Positions 8,425 through 18,120 of a DNA stretch of 64,000 nt are shown here, in pieces. The notes under the pieces were generated by a model. The model saw nothing but the letters and a program-made list of their open reading frames with translations. It was not told the origin of the DNA and did not search any database. A program made the position numbers and the translations under genes. The DNA is from Streptomyces sp. V3I8 (GTDB lineage: Bacteria; Actinomycetota; Actinomycetes; Streptomycetales; Streptomycetaceae). The stretch spans positions 3,038,001 through 3,102,000 of the forward strand of contig NZ_JAUSZL010000002.1 of NCBI RefSeq assembly GCF_030817535.1, read 5' to 3'. The stretch's first letter is position 1, and the number at the start of each line of letters is the position of its first letter.

Positions 8425-9795
8425 TCACCTCGGCACGGCCCTCAGCAGCAGCCGGTGCGGACGCAGCGTGATGCCCACCCGGGTCGCGTCGTTCGACTCC
8501 GGCACCTGCTCCAGGCGCCAGCGTGAGGCGACCGCGGCCGTGACGAGGCTGAGCTGGGCCATCGAGAAGTGGTCGCTGGGACACTTCCGGTTGCCCACGC
8601 TGAACGGACTCATCGCGTGCTTCGGCACGTCCCCGACCCGTTCCGGGAGCCAGCGGTCGGGGTCGAACTCCAGATGCCCGTCGTACGAGCGCGCGTCACG
8701 CTGGATCGCGTACGGGCTGTAGACGATGTCGGCCCCGGCCGGAATGCGATACCCGCCGAGTGCGGTTTCGGTCACGGCCCGGCGCGTCAATATCCATACG
8801 GCGGGACGCAGCCGCATGGCTTCGACGACGACATTGTTCGTGTGGGTCAGCTTCCGCACATCGCCGAATGCGACAGGACGGCCGTCCGTCACCGATTCGA
8901 CCTCTTCGCGCACCCGGTCCGCGTGTTCCGGGTGTTCGGCGAGCACCTGCAGGAGCCACATGATCGTGGAGGCGACGGTTTCGCTTCCCGGGGTGAGTAT
9001 CGCGACCACCTGGTCGTGGATCTCCTGTTCCCCGATGGGCGCGCCATTCTCGTCCTTCGCTTCCAGCAATGCCGTCAGCAAATCGTTCGGCTTTTGACCG
9101 GATGCGCGCCGTTCGGCCACGATCTCGTCGACCAGGAGGTGTAAATCGGCCAGCGCCCGGTCGAATTTGCGATGGGCCGGAAGCGGAAGCCGATAGAGCG
9201 GTCCCGCCGGGATCACCATACGGCGGTACATACCCCGGAAGACGGTGGCGAGCGCCGTACTCAGGCGCTCGGCCCGCTCGTCCATGAAGTCGCCGCGCAA
9301 CAGGCAGCGGGCGGCGATGCGGACCGCGACCCGGAACGACTCGGCGGTGCAGTCGATCGTCGCGCCGGGCGTCCAGCGCTCCGCGAGGGCGTGCGCCTCC
9401 TCCTCCATGACCGGCCCGTAGCCGGGGATGGCGTCCAGCCGGAAGGCGGGCTGGATCGTCCGCCGCTGGCGCCGGTGGCGCGGTCCGTTGGCGGTCGCCA
9501 CCCCCTCCTTGCCGAGCAGGCCTTCCAGGGACTCCCACAGCGGGCCGTCGATCTTGAAGTCGGGGCTCAGCGCCAGCTCGCCGGTGAGGGCCGGCGTGGT
9601 GACGGCGTACACCGTCTTGGGGCCCAGTTTCAGCCGGACGACGTCGCCCTCGTCGCGCAGCCGGGTCAGGAAGCCCAGCGGGTCGCGGACCAGTTTCAGG
9701 CCGTGCCCGAGGCCGGGGACGCCGCCCCCGGCGAGGGGCGGGTCGGACAGTTCTGCCGCTCGGTGTGCAGCGGACCCTACGGACTCGACGGTCAT
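8425..9795 (-). CDS. Cytochrome P450, CYP170A-type albaflavenone synthase
   Basis: A 456-residue P450. The heme-ligand loop is [13 protein letters not shown], with Cys near residue 407; the usual Gly two residues after Cys is Ser. The ExxR motif is EAMRLRP and the I-helix motif is [10 protein letters not shown]. It follows the terpene synthase gene with a 4-base ATGA overlap. CYP170A1 of S. coelicolor oxidises epi-isozizaene twice to albaflavenone and also shows a moonlighting farnesene synthase activity. The acidic helix region [15 protein letters not shown] is the likely site corresponding to that second activity. Confidence 0.9.
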   Translation of the reverse strand: MTVESVGSAAHRAAELSDPPLAGGGVPGLGHGLKLVRDPLGFLTRLRDEGDVVRLKLGPKTVYAVTTPALTGELALSPDFKIDGPLWESLEGLLGKEGVATANGPRHRRQRRTIQPAFRLDAIPGYGPVMEEEAHALAERWTPGATIDCTAESFRVAVRIAARCLLRGDFMDERAERLSTALATVFRGMYRRMVIPAGPLYRLPLPAHRKFDRALADLHLLVDEIVAERRASGQKPNDLLTALLEAKDENGAPIGEQEIHDQVVAILTPGSETVASTIMWLLQVLAEHPEHADRVREEVESVTDGRPVAFGDVRKLTHTNNVVVEAMRLRPAVWILTRRAVTETALGGYRIPAGADIVYSPYAIQRDARSYDGHLEFDPDRWLPERVGDVPKHAMSPFSVGNRKCPSDHFSMAQLSLVTAAVASRWRLEQVPESNDATRVGITLRPHRLLLRAVPR

Positions 9796-10877
9796 TTCTC
9801 ACCTGCCGCTTCGTTGTTGACGTACGGGGGTGTGGAGCGGTCGTCCCAGCTGTCCACCATGTACCGCCCCGACTCGTGGTGGAACCAGTACACGGAGCTG
9901 AACCAGTTCCGCATGTTGGAGAGGCACGCCCGCACGGCGGCCGCCAGTGCGGCACCCCGCGCGGACCCGTCGTCGATTTTTTCCGCGAATTTCAGCACCT
10001 GCTTCTCGGCGCGCAAAAATCCGGTGATGCATTCCTCGACCCGACGCCTGACCTCCTTGACCGATTCCTCCAGCCGCATTCCCTCGTGGCGAATGAGACT
10101 GATGCCGAGATTATGGAGTTCACCGCCCGCCATTTCCTTGGGCAGCGAACACAGGTCGTTGTACCAGGCGGCGAAATCCTGGCACAGCAGACCGGCCCGC
10201 CGATATGCCGCGTTCTCCCGCACCACGGCGGGCAGTTCGTACTCCGCGCTCGGCTCGAGCAGGTCGAGCCATATCCAGTGCGCGAAGGTCAGCCGGCGCA
10301 GTTCGAGATATTCCTCGACGGTCGGCACGACGCCCGACGTACGATTGCGGAATTCCTGGTCGTACGCGTCTATGACCGCGTGCGAGTGCTCGGCGAACCG
10401 GGCGTTCCATCCTTCGCCCAGGAACGAGTACAGCCGCACCATGCTGTCCGCGAGCCCGGCCACCAGGGGGTCCTGGTGGTACAGGTGCTCCTTCGGGGAG
10501 TCCAGGGTCGCGTGCAGCTGGACCCTGAGCCGCCGCCAGGCCGCCGGCCGGCCGTGGACGACGTCGCGGTCGTGACGGTCGTCCCAGGCGAAGAACCACG
10601 CGCTGTAGTCCGCTATCGCCTGGAGGACCTCGTCGGGCGCGCCTATGTAGTAGCCCGCCATGAGGTCGGTGTAGCAAAGCCCGTCGGCATATGCCTCAAT
10701 CGCGGACGCCGGCATGAGGCGCATTTCCAGGAGCCAGGCCCTGGTGTTCCCCTGGAGCTTCGGCCAATACGGATGGAGTTGACGGGGAAACCCGGCCTCG
10801 ATCGCCGGCAGAGAGAGCGCCGGTGGAACGAGGGCCGAGGTGTACGTCGTTGTGGTGCGCTGTGCGAAAGCAGGCAC
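9792..10877 (-). CDS. Epi-isozizaene synthase (class I sesquiterpene cyclase)
   Basis: With the GTG at 10877 the protein is 361 residues, the length I recall for the S. coelicolor enzyme. The magnesium-binding Asp-rich motif DDRHD is at residues 99-103 and the NSE triad is N240, S244, E248 in NDLCSLPKE; both match the known numbering. The enzyme cyclises farnesyl diphosphate to epi-isozizaene, precursor of the antibiotic albaflavenone. Start choice: GAGAGGGG lies seven bases before GTG 10877, and the in-frame extension upstream is rich in rare residues. It overlaps the P450 by four bases. Confidence 0.93.
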   Translation of the reverse strand: MPAFAQRTTTTYTSALVPPALSLPAIEAGFPRQLHPYWPKLQGNTRAWLLEMRLMPASAIEAYADGLCYTDLMAGYYIGAPDEVLQAIADYSAWFFAWDDRHDRDVVHGRPAAWRRLRVQLHATLDSPKEHLYHQDPLVAGLADSMVRLYSFLGEGWNARFAEHSHAVIDAYDQEFRNRTSGVVPTVEEYLELRRLTFAHWIWLDLLEPSAEYELPAVVRENAAYRRAGLLCQDFAAWYNDLCSLPKEMAGGELHNLGISLIRHEGMRLEESVKEVRRRVEECITGFLRAEKQVLKFAEKIDDGSARGAALAAAVRACLSNMRNWFSSVYWFHHESGRYMVDSWDDRSTPPYVNNEAAGEK

Positions 10878-10979
10878 GAACAAACCCCTCTCAGCCGCCT
10901 GTTGACGACACGCCCCTCCCGCTGTGCCGGGCGTGCGCCGTTGCGTATCCCCGCACTTCCCATTCAGCATCACAACTGA

Positions 10980-10994
10980 CCGTTCTGGGAACGG
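10980..10994. promoter_or_regulatory. Palindrome in the upstream region of the terpene synthase
   Basis: The gene-free stretch 10878-11205 contains a perfect CCGTTC-TGG-GAACGG palindrome about 100 bases before the synthase start, as well as the terminator at 11099. It is the only clear dyad in the synthase promoter region and could be an operator; no regulator is identified. The stretch is less GC-rich than its surroundings, as expected for a promoter. Confidence 0.35.
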
Positions 10995-11098
10995 ATTTGC
11001 TTCTCTCACTACCCCACGGTGCCGAGAATCTCCCTATGTGTGACTGAATATGGATCACTGCAGACGCACAAAGGATCCAATGCAGGACGCGCAGACGA

Positions 11099-11136
11099 AC
11101 GGCGCCCGGTCGGAGGGGGTTCCGACCAGGCGCCGT
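11099..11136 (-). terminator. Stem-loop terminator downstream of def
   Basis: ACGGCGCC-c-GGTCGG and CCGACC-a-GGCGCCGT pair to form a long stem with an AGGGGGTT-type loop. It lies 70 bases beyond the def stop codon and upstream of the terpene synthase promoter region, insulating the two minus-strand units. Confidence 0.65.
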
Positions 11137-11205
11137 GGGAGCGGGACGCGATCGCCCCGTCTGTCGTTCTCCGTCCCGGCCGTTCCCAGCCGTTCAGGAC
11201 GGTCC

Positions 11206-11856
11206 TCAGTCGTTCGCGACGACGGGGTACCGCGGTTCGTTCTCGGCCATCTGCCGCAGCGCGTCCTTGCGCTCGCGCTTGGAGAGCCGGTCGATGTAGA
11301 GGTACCCGTACAGGTGGTCCGTCTCGTGCTGGAGGCAGCGCGCGAAGTAGCCCGTGCCGCGCACCCTGACGGGGTTGCCCTTCACGTCCTGCCCGGTGAC
11401 CTCGGCGTAGTCGGGGCGGGCCAGCGGCGCGTACGCGGTCGGCACCGAGAGGCAGCCCTCGTTGCTCTCGTCCAGCTGGCGCCGCTCGGCGGGCAGCTCC
11501 ACGAGCACGGGGTTGCAGATGGCGCCCACGTGCCGCTTGCCGTCGTCGTCCGGGCAGTCGTAGACGAAGACCTTGAGGTCGACGCCGACCTGGTTGGCGG
11601 CCAGCCCCACGCCCTCGGCGGTGTGCTGGCTGGCGAACATGTCGTCGACCAGCCGGGCGAGGTCGTCACCGAACTCCGTGACGTCCCTGCACTCCTTGTG
11701 CAGCACCGGGTTCCCGACGACCGTGATGGGCCGGGAGGTCCCGCGCTCGCGGTGGGCCGCCTCGCGCTCCGCCGGGTCCTCGGTGTCGACGACGAAACCC
11801 TCGTCGTCCACGGGGAGCACGCCCACGTGCTGCTGATCGGTGTCCTGCTGCGCCAT
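11206..11856 (-). CDS. def: Peptide deformylase
   Basis: A 216-residue peptide deformylase that removes the N-formyl group from nascent proteins. All three family motifs are present: GVGLAANQ (82-89), EGCLS (133-137, metal-binding C135) and HETDH (177-181, two metal His and catalytic Glu). An N-terminal extension of about 40 residues is common in actinobacterial copies. It is probably one of several def genes in the genome, so essentiality of this copy is not implied. ATG at 11856 starts the only reasonable frame. Confidence 0.93.
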   Translation of the reverse strand: MAQQDTDQQHVGVLPVDDEGFVVDTEDPAEREAAHRERGTSRPITVVGNPVLHKECRDVTEFGDDLARLVDDMFASQHTAEGVGLAANQVGVDLKVFVYDCPDDDGKRHVGAICNPVLVELPAERRQLDESNEGCLSVPTAYAPLARPDYAEVTGQDVKGNPVRVRGTGYFARCLQHETDHLYGYLYIDRLSKRERKDALRQMAENEPRYPVVAND

Positions 11857-11926
11857 GACCGACGTATGCCTTCCTGGGGAACGGGGGTTGCACTGTGCCC
11901 GTACAGGGTACGGGGCGGGCGCCCCC

Positions 11927-11973
11927 CGGGGCGCGGGGAACTGCGCGACCAGCCAGGACGTGCCCGCACCCGG
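11927..11973. repeat. Dispersed Streptomyces extragenic repeat
   Basis: CCGGGGCGCGGGGAACTGCGCGACCAGCCAGGACGTGCCCGCACCCGG-type element. Two related copies occur at 22814 and 42042 in this window, and I recall near-identical text between many Streptomyces genes. It lies between def and the TPR gene, which point the same way. Confidence 0.6.
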
Positions 11974-12004
11974 CGAACGACCCGCGCGACCCCGCCCCGG
12001 CCCG

Positions 12005-13012
12005 CTAGCAGACCTCTTCGAGGTCCCGCCAGTCCCGCGTGTCGGGGCTGTCGGCGACCCATCCGTCCAGCAGCCCCCGTACCAGGGAGGCCGGGGCCGC
12101 CAGGCCGCACTCCCTCTCGGGCACCCACAACTGCCCGTCCGTCACGTGCCCGAGCGGCCCGGGATGCCCCGGCTCGCTGTGGTCGTGCGGATCGGGATGC
12201 TCCCCGTCGCCCTCGTCGGACGGCATCCGCGACTCGGAACACATCCGGCACAACAGCCGTACGGACGACGACCAGTCCTCGGCGGCGAACCCGGCGTCGG
12301 CCGCGAGCCGCTCCAGCGCGTCCCGGTCCTCCTCGGTCTCCGCCTCGAGCAGCACGACCCAGGTCGGCACCGGCGACGGCGCCCACAGCTCGATCTCGTC
12401 GAAGACGGGATAGGCGTGCCCCGCCGCCGTCGTCCGCTCCCCGTGCGGCACCCCGTCGTGCAGCACGACCTCGCCCCAGCGCCGCCCGGAGGACGGCAGG
12501 GGGATGGAGAGGACCTCGATACGGGCGGGGTCGAGCCGCCGCCCCCACACCACCTCGGCCTCGCCCTCGGGCGACAGCCGCACGGCCGCGCTGCCGAGAT
12601 CCATGCCCAACGGCTCCCCGGAGGCTGCGGCCCCCGCGCCGGCCTTGGGCCGGGAGGGACCCCCGGGCACCTTCAGCCCGTACGCCTGCCAGGCCCGCCG
12701 GGCCAGCGGCCAGTCCTGCAGCGCGGTCGCCGCGATGCCGACGTTCCACCAATCGGGGGCCCCGGTCTCCCGGTCGAGCAGTGCCACGGCCCGCAGACCG
12801 GCCGCCCGCGCCTGCTCCCAGTCGTGCCGGAACTTGTGCAGCAGCGCGAGGTTGAACCAGGACTCGGACAGCCAGGGCTCCAGGTCCGCCGCGCGCGTCA
12901 GCAGCGCCCCCGCGTCCTCGTACCGGCCGTCGCCGATCAGTGTGAACGCACGGTCGGTGGCCTGCCGCCATGAGGCGGAGGGCCGGTGCCGTCCCTTGCC
13001 GAAGATCCTCAC
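12005..13012 (-). CDS. Tetratricopeptide repeat protein of unknown function
   Basis: A 335-residue soluble protein. The N-terminal ~110 residues form TPR-like helix pairs ([40 protein letters not shown]); the rest is a beta-rich domain with no motif I recognise and an acidic His/Asp/Pro-rich loop near residues 265-285. GTG 13012 is chosen because GGCGGGA precedes it and the conserved start [15 protein letters not shown] follows; a longer frame to 13096 is open. Function cannot be assigned. The C terminus is near a Cys pair (SRLC...RMC) that could bind metal. Confidence 0.75.
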   Translation of the reverse strand: MRIFGKGRHRPSASWRQATDRAFTLIGDGRYEDAGALLTRAADLEPWLSESWFNLALLHKFRHDWEQARAAGLRAVALLDRETGAPDWWNVGIAATALQDWPLARRAWQAYGLKVPGGPSRPKAGAGAAASGEPLGMDLGSAAVRLSPEGEAEVVWGRRLDPARIEVLSIPLPSSGRRWGEVVLHDGVPHGERTTAAGHAYPVFDEIELWAPSPVPTWVVLLEAETEEDRDALERLAADAGFAAEDWSSSVRLLCRMCSESRMPSDEGDGEHPDPHDHSEPGHPGPLGHVTDGQLWVPERECGLAAPASLVRGLLDGWVADSPDTRDWRDLEEVC

Positions 13013-13128
13013 GATTCCCGCCTGCCAGTTCGTTGAAGAGCGTGCAGCCTCGGGCTGGACTGTGCCCCCTGTGTCCTCTTCCTCGCATCCAACCACGGAC
13101 GGTCGGACGGGCGCTCATTACCCATGGG

Positions 13129-14382
13129 TTACCCAGCCAGGGGCGAGGTAAGACCGTCTCTCGCCAGTACCCTGGCCAGCGACTCGACCACCTCGGGCTG
13201 GTAGTCGCGCGCGGTGCCCAGCCGCAGCTCCTCCAGTGCTTCGAGGGGGCCGCCGGGACCGGCTTCCCGGGTCTTCTCCTCGTATGCGTTGACGGCCCGT
13301 ACGATCCTGGCGCCGACCGGCTGCTCGCGGTACGGGTCCGCCTGCCGTTCCACCGTCACGGCGACCTCGGCGGCCACCCCCGTCCGGCGCACCACGGCAC
13401 CGCCGAGCAGGGCGATGCGCCGCTGGTCCTCGGGAGCCAGGCCGGCCGTGGCCCCGCCGGGCACCGGGTCGAGGAGGGAGAGCTGGCCGATGTCGTGCAT
13501 CAGGGCCGCGTACTCCAGCACGGTCAGGTCCGGCCCGGAGAGCCCCAGCTCACGGCCGACGGCCCGGCTGAGCGCCGCCACGCGCCGGGCGTGCCCCGCC
13601 GGGGTGCAGCCCGCGATCTCGGTGGCCCGGGCGAGGGAGGCGATCGTCTGGCGGTAGGTGGTCCGCACGGCCGCGTACCGCCGGAAGGACAGCTGGGTGA
13701 GCAGCAGCGGCAGCGAGAGGACGGGCAACGCCCACAGACCGGCGACGGCGACCGCGAGCGCGATGACGGCTCCGGTCGCGCAGACCGCCGGCCCGATGCC
13801 GAGGGTGCCCCGCAGCTCGTCCCGCAACAGCGGTCCGAACGGCCAGCGGGTCCGCGCGTGCGCCAGGGCCGCGGCCAGCACGGCGTCCCACAGCGCGGTC
13901 AGGACGAGCAGCGCGACGACGAGGGCCGCGTACCCGGGGCCGCCCCCGGCCCACTCCCCCACCGTGTCCCCGTCGTAGAGCGGCTGGGCGCACACGGCGG
14001 CGAACCCGACGGTCAGGACGCGCCGGGCGAGGTGGTCGGCGGTGGGCCCGCGCCCCTTCGCCACGTGCGGCACACAGCCCAGCAGGGAGGCGGCCGTGAC
14101 CACGGCGACGATCTGCGGGACGCCGTCATGGGCGGCGTGTCCGGCGTTCTCCCCGAGGAGCGCGTAGGCGAGGGCCCCGGCGGCGGCGAGCGGCGCCGGC
14201 TCCCGCTCCTCCGCGCCGCTCCACCGGGCGAGCTCCCCCACGGTGATGAGCGCCCCGAAGGCGAGGGCGGTCCCGCGCTCGTCGATGCCGTGCCAGAGGG
14301 TGGCGGTGAGGGCGAGGACGGCGAACAGCGCGGCGCCGCCCCGGGCGAGCGCGAGGGCGGGCGGGACGCGGGACCTGCTCAC
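13129..14382 (-). CDS. Membrane protein with degenerate HD domain
   Basis: A 417-residue protein: about 7-8 hydrophobic segments in residues 1-225, then a cytoplasmic HD-type domain with GHARRVAALSRAVGRELGL and MHDIGQLSLL. The HHE and GYP motifs that define active HD-GYP phosphodiesterases are absent, so catalysis is doubtful. The neighbouring gene upstream encodes a complete version, suggesting a duplicated pair, one possibly regulatory. GTG 14382 is preferred to GTG 14388 because a GGAGGTG ribosome-binding site is correctly spaced from it. Confidence 0.75.
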   Translation of the reverse strand: MSRSRVPPALALARGGAALFAVLALTATLWHGIDERGTALAFGALITVGELARWSGAEEREPAPLAAAGALAYALLGENAGHAAHDGVPQIVAVVTAASLLGCVPHVAKGRGPTADHLARRVLTVGFAAVCAQPLYDGDTVGEWAGGGPGYAALVVALLVLTALWDAVLAAALAHARTRWPFGPLLRDELRGTLGIGPAVCATGAVIALAVAVAGLWALPVLSLPLLLTQLSFRRYAAVRTTYRQTIASLARATEIAGCTPAGHARRVAALSRAVGRELGLSGPDLTVLEYAALMHDIGQLSLLDPVPGGATAGLAPEDQRRIALLGGAVVRRTGVAAEVAVTVERQADPYREQPVGARIVRAVNAYEEKTREAGPGGPLEALEELRLGTARDYQPEVVESLARVLARDGLTSPLAG

Positions 14383-14440
14383 GGGCACCTCCGGCGGACC
14401 GCACCCGCGACGGCGGCGATGACACCGGCGGTGGCAAGCG

Positions 14441-14530
14441 CAGGGACAGGGACAGGGACAAGGACAGGAGCACGGGCGGTGACTGGGACGGGGGCACGGA
14501 CGGAGGCAGGAGCAGGGGCACGGACGGGGG
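14441..14530. repeat. Low-complexity GGGACA/GGCACGGACG repeat tract
   Basis: A run of near-hexamer GGGACA units followed by GGCACGGAC-type decamers fills the gap between the two HD genes. It is simple-sequence DNA, probably a replication-slippage product. No gene is supported here. Confidence 0.6.
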
Positions 14531-14533
14531 TGC

Positions 14534-15958
14534 TCATGGCCTCGACCTGCCGGCGGTCCTACGACCGGCTTCCGGCCCGGTGGCGACGGGGCCGTACGGG
14601 GCCGGCGGGCCCGGCGGGCGGGGCCCGCCGCACGGCGGTGTCTCGTCGGCCGTCACCACCGGATGCCACCCCTGCCGTACGAGCGCCCGCACGAACGCCT
14701 CCACCATCCGCGGGTCGAACTGCGCCCCGGCACAGCGCTCCAGCTCCTCCAGTGCCACCGCGACCGGCCGCGCCCGCCGGTACGACCGGGTGGACGTCAT
14801 GGCGTCGAAGGCGTCCGCGACCGCCACCACCCGGGCGAACTCCGGAATCTGGCAGCCCTTCAGCCCGTACGGATAACCGCTGCCGTCGAGCCGTTCGTGG
14901 TGGTGCAGGATCGCCGACCTGGCCTCCTCCAGGAAGCCGATCCCGCGGACCATCTCGTGCCCGTACTCGGGATGCAGCTCGACGACCCGGCGTTCCTCGG
15001 GCGTCAGCGGCCCCTCCTTGCGCAGCAGCCGGGTGGGGACGCCGAGCTTGCCCACGTCGTGGAGGATGCCGGCGAACCTGAGTGCCTCGGCCCGTTCGTC
15101 GTCCATGCCCAGCTCGCGGGCAATCATCATCGACGCCCGGCCCACCCGTTCGCTGTGTCCGCGCGTGTAGCCGTCCTTGATGTCGACGGCCTGTACGAGG
15201 GCCCGGATGGTGGCCTGATGGGCGGCGCGCTCCCGGTGGTACTGGGCGAACACCCACCACGACACGTACATCGGCAGCAGGACCAGCAGCGCGGCGGCGG
15301 GCCCGTACGGGCTGCGCCAGAGCACCGCCATCATCAGCCCGGCGAGCCCGTGCACGGCGAGGGGCGCGAGCGAACGCAGGAAGAGCCCGCGCCAGGCGGC
15401 GCGCGGCGGCACCCGTTCGGCGAGCGCCAGGATGCCTCCGTCGAGCACGGTCAGGACCAGGCAGAACGCCACCACGGCAGCCCCGGCGGTCACCAGGGCG
15501 TAGGGGAAGTCGGAGGTGACGACCGCGTCCCGGCCGCCGAGTGTCCAGTGGACCCGGGAGGCGGTCCAGGTGCAGAGCGCGAGCTGCGCGGCCCGCCACA
15601 CCCGGCGCAGCAGGCGCGGCCGCTGTCCGGCCCGGGCCAGCAGCGCCCCGGGCAGCGGCACGAGGGCCGCGGCGGGCGGTGGGAGCAGGAAGGCGGCGGC
15701 GAGCATCACCGGGGTGTGCCAGCCGAGGGAGGCCCCGCCCTCCGCGGGTGCGCCGGCGCCGTCGGGCTTCCGGTCGCCCGCGGGACGGCTGCCGGTGAGA
15801 CGGCTGCCGGTGAGCAGTTCGCAGGCCGCGCAGAGCGCCGCGAGCAGCACCACCGCGGCCCGGGGGGCGTGCGTACCGGGGGACGGCACGGCGCAGGACA
15901 CCGCGGCGAGCGCGGTGCAGACGACGTAGACCCGCGCCCACGGCGGAACCGACCGCAT
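14534..15958 (-). CDS. Membrane-anchored HD-GYP domain protein
   Basis: A 474-residue protein with about 7 membrane segments (1-235) and a C-terminal HD-GYP domain. The catalytic signature is intact: RGHSERVG, LHDVGKLGVP, ILHHHERLDGSGYPYGL and DAFDAMTS. HD-GYP enzymes hydrolyse cyclic di-GMP or related cyclic dinucleotides; in Streptomyces c-di-GMP controls development through BldD. ATG 15958 is chosen for its GGGAGGGGAG ribosome-binding site. It lies just upstream of the degenerate HD paralogue in the same direction. Confidence 0.85.
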   Translation of the reverse strand: MRSVPPWARVYVVCTALAAVSCAVPSPGTHAPRAAVVLLAALCAACELLTGSRLTGSRPAGDRKPDGAGAPAEGGASLGWHTPVMLAAAFLLPPPAAALVPLPGALLARAGQRPRLLRRVWRAAQLALCTWTASRVHWTLGGRDAVVTSDFPYALVTAGAAVVAFCLVLTVLDGGILALAERVPPRAAWRGLFLRSLAPLAVHGLAGLMMAVLWRSPYGPAAALLVLLPMYVSWWVFAQYHRERAAHQATIRALVQAVDIKDGYTRGHSERVGRASMMIARELGMDDERAEALRFAGILHDVGKLGVPTRLLRKEGPLTPEERRVVELHPEYGHEMVRGIGFLEEARSAILHHHERLDGSGYPYGLKGCQIPEFARVVAVADAFDAMTSTRSYRRARPVAVALEELERCAGAQFDPRMVEAFVRALVRQGWHPVVTADETPPCGGPRPPGPPAPYGPVATGPEAGRRTAGRSRP

Positions 15959-16125
15959 GGCGCTCCCCTCCCGGTGGCCCGGACCCGTCGGCCGACGATA
16001 GGACGGCGGGGCGCGGCCCGGGGCGGGCATGGACCGAATTCACCGGGCCGACGGGAGGAGATTCGCCCGATCGAGTGAGCCGTGCGCCGCACTCGTACGG
16101 ACCTGTGTCAGGCGGGAGGAACGTC

Positions 16126-16515
16126 TCAGCGGGCCACGTCGGCCGCGAGGACCTGGTTCAGCTGCTCCACCGTGGCGGGTGACTCCCGTTGCAGCGCGGC
16201 GAGGTCGAGGCCGTCGTCGCCCATGACGGTCAGCAGCGCGCGGTCGCCGACGGCCAGCACGATGACGTGGCCCGAGCCGCATCTGGCCACCACCTCGCGC
16301 AGCGCGCCGACGCCGGCCTGGTCGGCCATCCGGCGGCCCACACCGAGGGTCGCGGCGGCGAGCGCGGCGACGGACTCGGCGTGCGAGGAGTCCGTGTCGG
16401 CGACGACGAGGAGGCCGTCCGCCGTGGACAGGACGCTCTCGGTGACCCCCATCACCCGGTCGCGCAGGGAGGTCAGGATCTCGGTGAGGGGGTTGGGCGG
16501 CGTCGTGTCGCTCAT
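16126..16515 (-). CDS. Roadblock/LC7 domain protein (copy B)
   Basis: A 129-residue roadblock/LC7-like protein. The fold is suggested by VLSTADGLLVVADTDSSHAE, a helix with AESVAALAAATLGVGRRM, then VIVLAVGDRALLTVMG. Roadblock proteins act as regulatory partners of small GTPases; in Streptomyces they usually occur in conservons (kinase-roadblock-DUF742-GTPase), but no GTPase or kinase is present here. It is the last gene of a four-gene minus-strand unit, 49 bases after the repeat protein gene. Confidence 0.85.
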   Translation of the reverse strand: MSDTTPPNPLTEILTSLRDRVMGVTESVLSTADGLLVVADTDSSHAESVAALAAATLGVGRRMADQAGVGALREVVARCGSGHVIVLAVGDRALLTVMGDDGLDLAALQRESPATVEQLNQVLAADVAR

Positions 16516-16564
16516 GGCGCTCCTTGCTGCGTGCGTGACGGGTCGTGGTGCGGGCGGAGCGGCA

Positions 16565-17113
16565 TCAGTCGGACTCCGGCAGAGCGTTCAGCCCTCGACG
16601 GACGCGGCGCAACATGTCGGTCGAGGGCCGAGCGGCGGCCAGCTCCTCGGCCGACAGCACGGGAAGGGAGAACTGCGGCGCACCCGAGGGCGCACCCCGA
16701 ACGGGCAGGGGCGGAGGGACGGCGGTGCCGTCCGCGGCGCCCGGGCCCTGACCGGTACCCGGGGCCTGACCGGTACCTGAGCCCTGACCGGTACCCGGGG
16801 CCTGACCGGTACCTGAGCCCGGACCGGTGTGCGGGTCCGGACCGGGATGCGAGCCGGAGCCGGTCTGCGGGCCCGGACCGGTCTGCGGGCTCGGACCTGC
16901 ACTCGGCCTCGGGCCTGTACTCGGCCTCGGGTCGGTGTCCGGCTCGGGGACGGTGCCCCGGTCCGGGCCGCCGTGCCCACCCGGACCCGGAGCTCGGCCA
17001 GGGTCCCGGCCCGGCTCCTGGTCCCGCGCCCGGTGCCGGGCCGGGCCGCGGACCCCCGGAGCCGGTGTGCTTCGCCGAAGGCGCTGGGCCGCTCGACGTC
17101 TGCTGGAACTCAC
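16565..17113 (-). CDS. Gly/Pro/Thr-rich repeat protein in roadblock cluster
   Basis: A 182-residue low-complexity protein starting at GTG 17113, which overlaps the stop of the upstream DUF4388-like gene (GTGA). The middle consists of repeats of the form GTGQAPGTGQGSGTGQ and Pro/Gly/Thr/Asp-rich stretches; the last ~45 residues are ordered-looking (FSLPVLSAEELAAARPS, MLRRVRRGLNAL). The encoding DNA has perfect 18-bp tandem repeats. The coupled start supports real translation. Function unknown; a flexible tether or interaction surface is a guess. Confidence 0.6.
   Translation of the reverse strand: MSSSRRRAAQRLRRSTPAPGVRGPARHRARDQEPGRDPGRAPGPGGHGGPDRGTVPEPDTDPRPSTGPRPSAGPSPQTGPGPQTGSGSHPGPDPHTGPGSGTGQAPGTGQGSGTGQAPGTGQGPGAADGTAVPPPLPVRGAPSGAPQFSLPVLSAEELAAARPSTDMLRRVRRGLNALPESD
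16748..16819. repeat. Four 18-bp tandem repeats inside the repeat-protein gene
   Basis: CTGACCGGTACCCGGGGC and CTGACCGGTACCTGAGCC alternate, giving four 18-bp units (two 36-bp superunits). Degenerate copies continue to about 16930. The unit is a multiple of three, so copy number can change without breaking the frame. Confidence 0.85.
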
Positions 17114-18120
17114 AAGCCCCCGTGCCCCCCGTTAGTCCGCGCAGGAAAAACGTCCCCGGCCGCCACGGGCGCCTGCCCGGACGGCGGACTCTGCCGCGCC
17201 CGGGCGTTGCCGGGCCACGACGCCCCGCCGGGCGTACGCCTCGGCAGCGGGGCGGCGGGCGCGTCCGGCGGCGCCGCCACGGCCGCCGGCGCCGCGGACG
17301 CGTCGTCCTGCCCGGGCAGCACCCGCGGTGCCGTGCTGGGCCGTCCCCCGGATGCCCCGGCCGCCTCCCACAGGACGAGTTCCTGGGCCTCCAGGCGGGT
17401 CAGGTCCAGCATGACCGCGTACAGTCCGCGGCCGAGCGTGAAGGCCACGTCCCGGGCGGTCCGCCGCCCGTTGACCGTGCTGAGCACGGACCGGTGCCGG
17501 TCCGTGAGTCCCCGGCGCAGTCCCGCGTCCGGAACCGGCACGGGCCGCACCCGGGCGAGTTCACCCGGCGCCTTCCACGGTCCGGCCAGCCGTGCGATGC
17601 GCCGTGTGGTCTCCTCGGTGAGACGCCGCGGCTCCACACCGGACCCGGCCAGCAGCGTGGGTTCCGGGTCGCCGAGCGTCCAGCCGCCGGGCGGCCCCAT
17701 CGCCATGGCGAAGGCCCCGTCGAACACGGCTCCGGTGCACACGATCTCCAGTTCGGCGGCGCCGACCAGACCGGCGGCGACGAGGTACCCGCCCAGCCGG
17801 TCCGTGTCGGGCTCCGCCGCGCAGGCGGCCAGCCAGGTCCCGTCGTCGATGCGGCCCGGTGTGAGCAGCACCGAGGTGGCGGTCGGCGCACCCGGTGTCT
17901 CGACCGCGCCGATCAGACCGTTTCGCAGATGAATCGTTCCGCCTGGGGATCCGGACACCCGTACCGTGCCGCTGAACCCCTCGTCGTACAGGCTCTGCAG
18001 GAGCGCGGGCAGATTGCGCGCCTCATCGCGCGCATCGCCACGCGCAGCGTCACGCGCCTCACCGCGCGCAGCGTCACTCGCCTCGCCGCGCGCGGCTCCG
18101 CGCGCCTCGGCCGTCGTCAC
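17110..18120 (-). CDS. DUF4388-like regulatory protein
   Basis: A 336-residue protein. After an N-terminal repeat tract (ARGEARDAARGDARDEAR) comes a DUF4388/PatA-type domain, about residues 35-130 (LPALLQSLYDEGFSGTVRVS; GGTIHLRNGLIGAVETPGA), then a helical region with RTARDVAFTLGRGLYAVMLDL that resembles a winged-helix-like tail. GTG 18120 overlaps the upstream roadblock stop (GTGA). DUF4388 domains occur in signalling proteins linked to gliding or heterocyst patterning, often next to roadblock/GTPase modules. The role here is unknown. Confidence 0.7.
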   Translation of the reverse strand: MTTAEARGAARGEASDAARGEARDAARGDARDEARNLPALLQSLYDEGFSGTVRVSGSPGGTIHLRNGLIGAVETPGAPTATSVLLTPGRIDDGTWLAACAAEPDTDRLGGYLVAAGLVGAAELEIVCTGAVFDGAFAMAMGPPGGWTLGDPEPTLLAGSGVEPRRLTEETTRRIARLAGPWKAPGELARVRPVPVPDAGLRRGLTDRHRSVLSTVNGRRTARDVAFTLGRGLYAVMLDLTRLEAQELVLWEAAGASGGRPSTAPRVLPGQDDASAAPAAVAAPPDAPAAPLPRRTPGGASWPGNARARQSPPSGQAPVAAGDVFPARTNGGHGGL

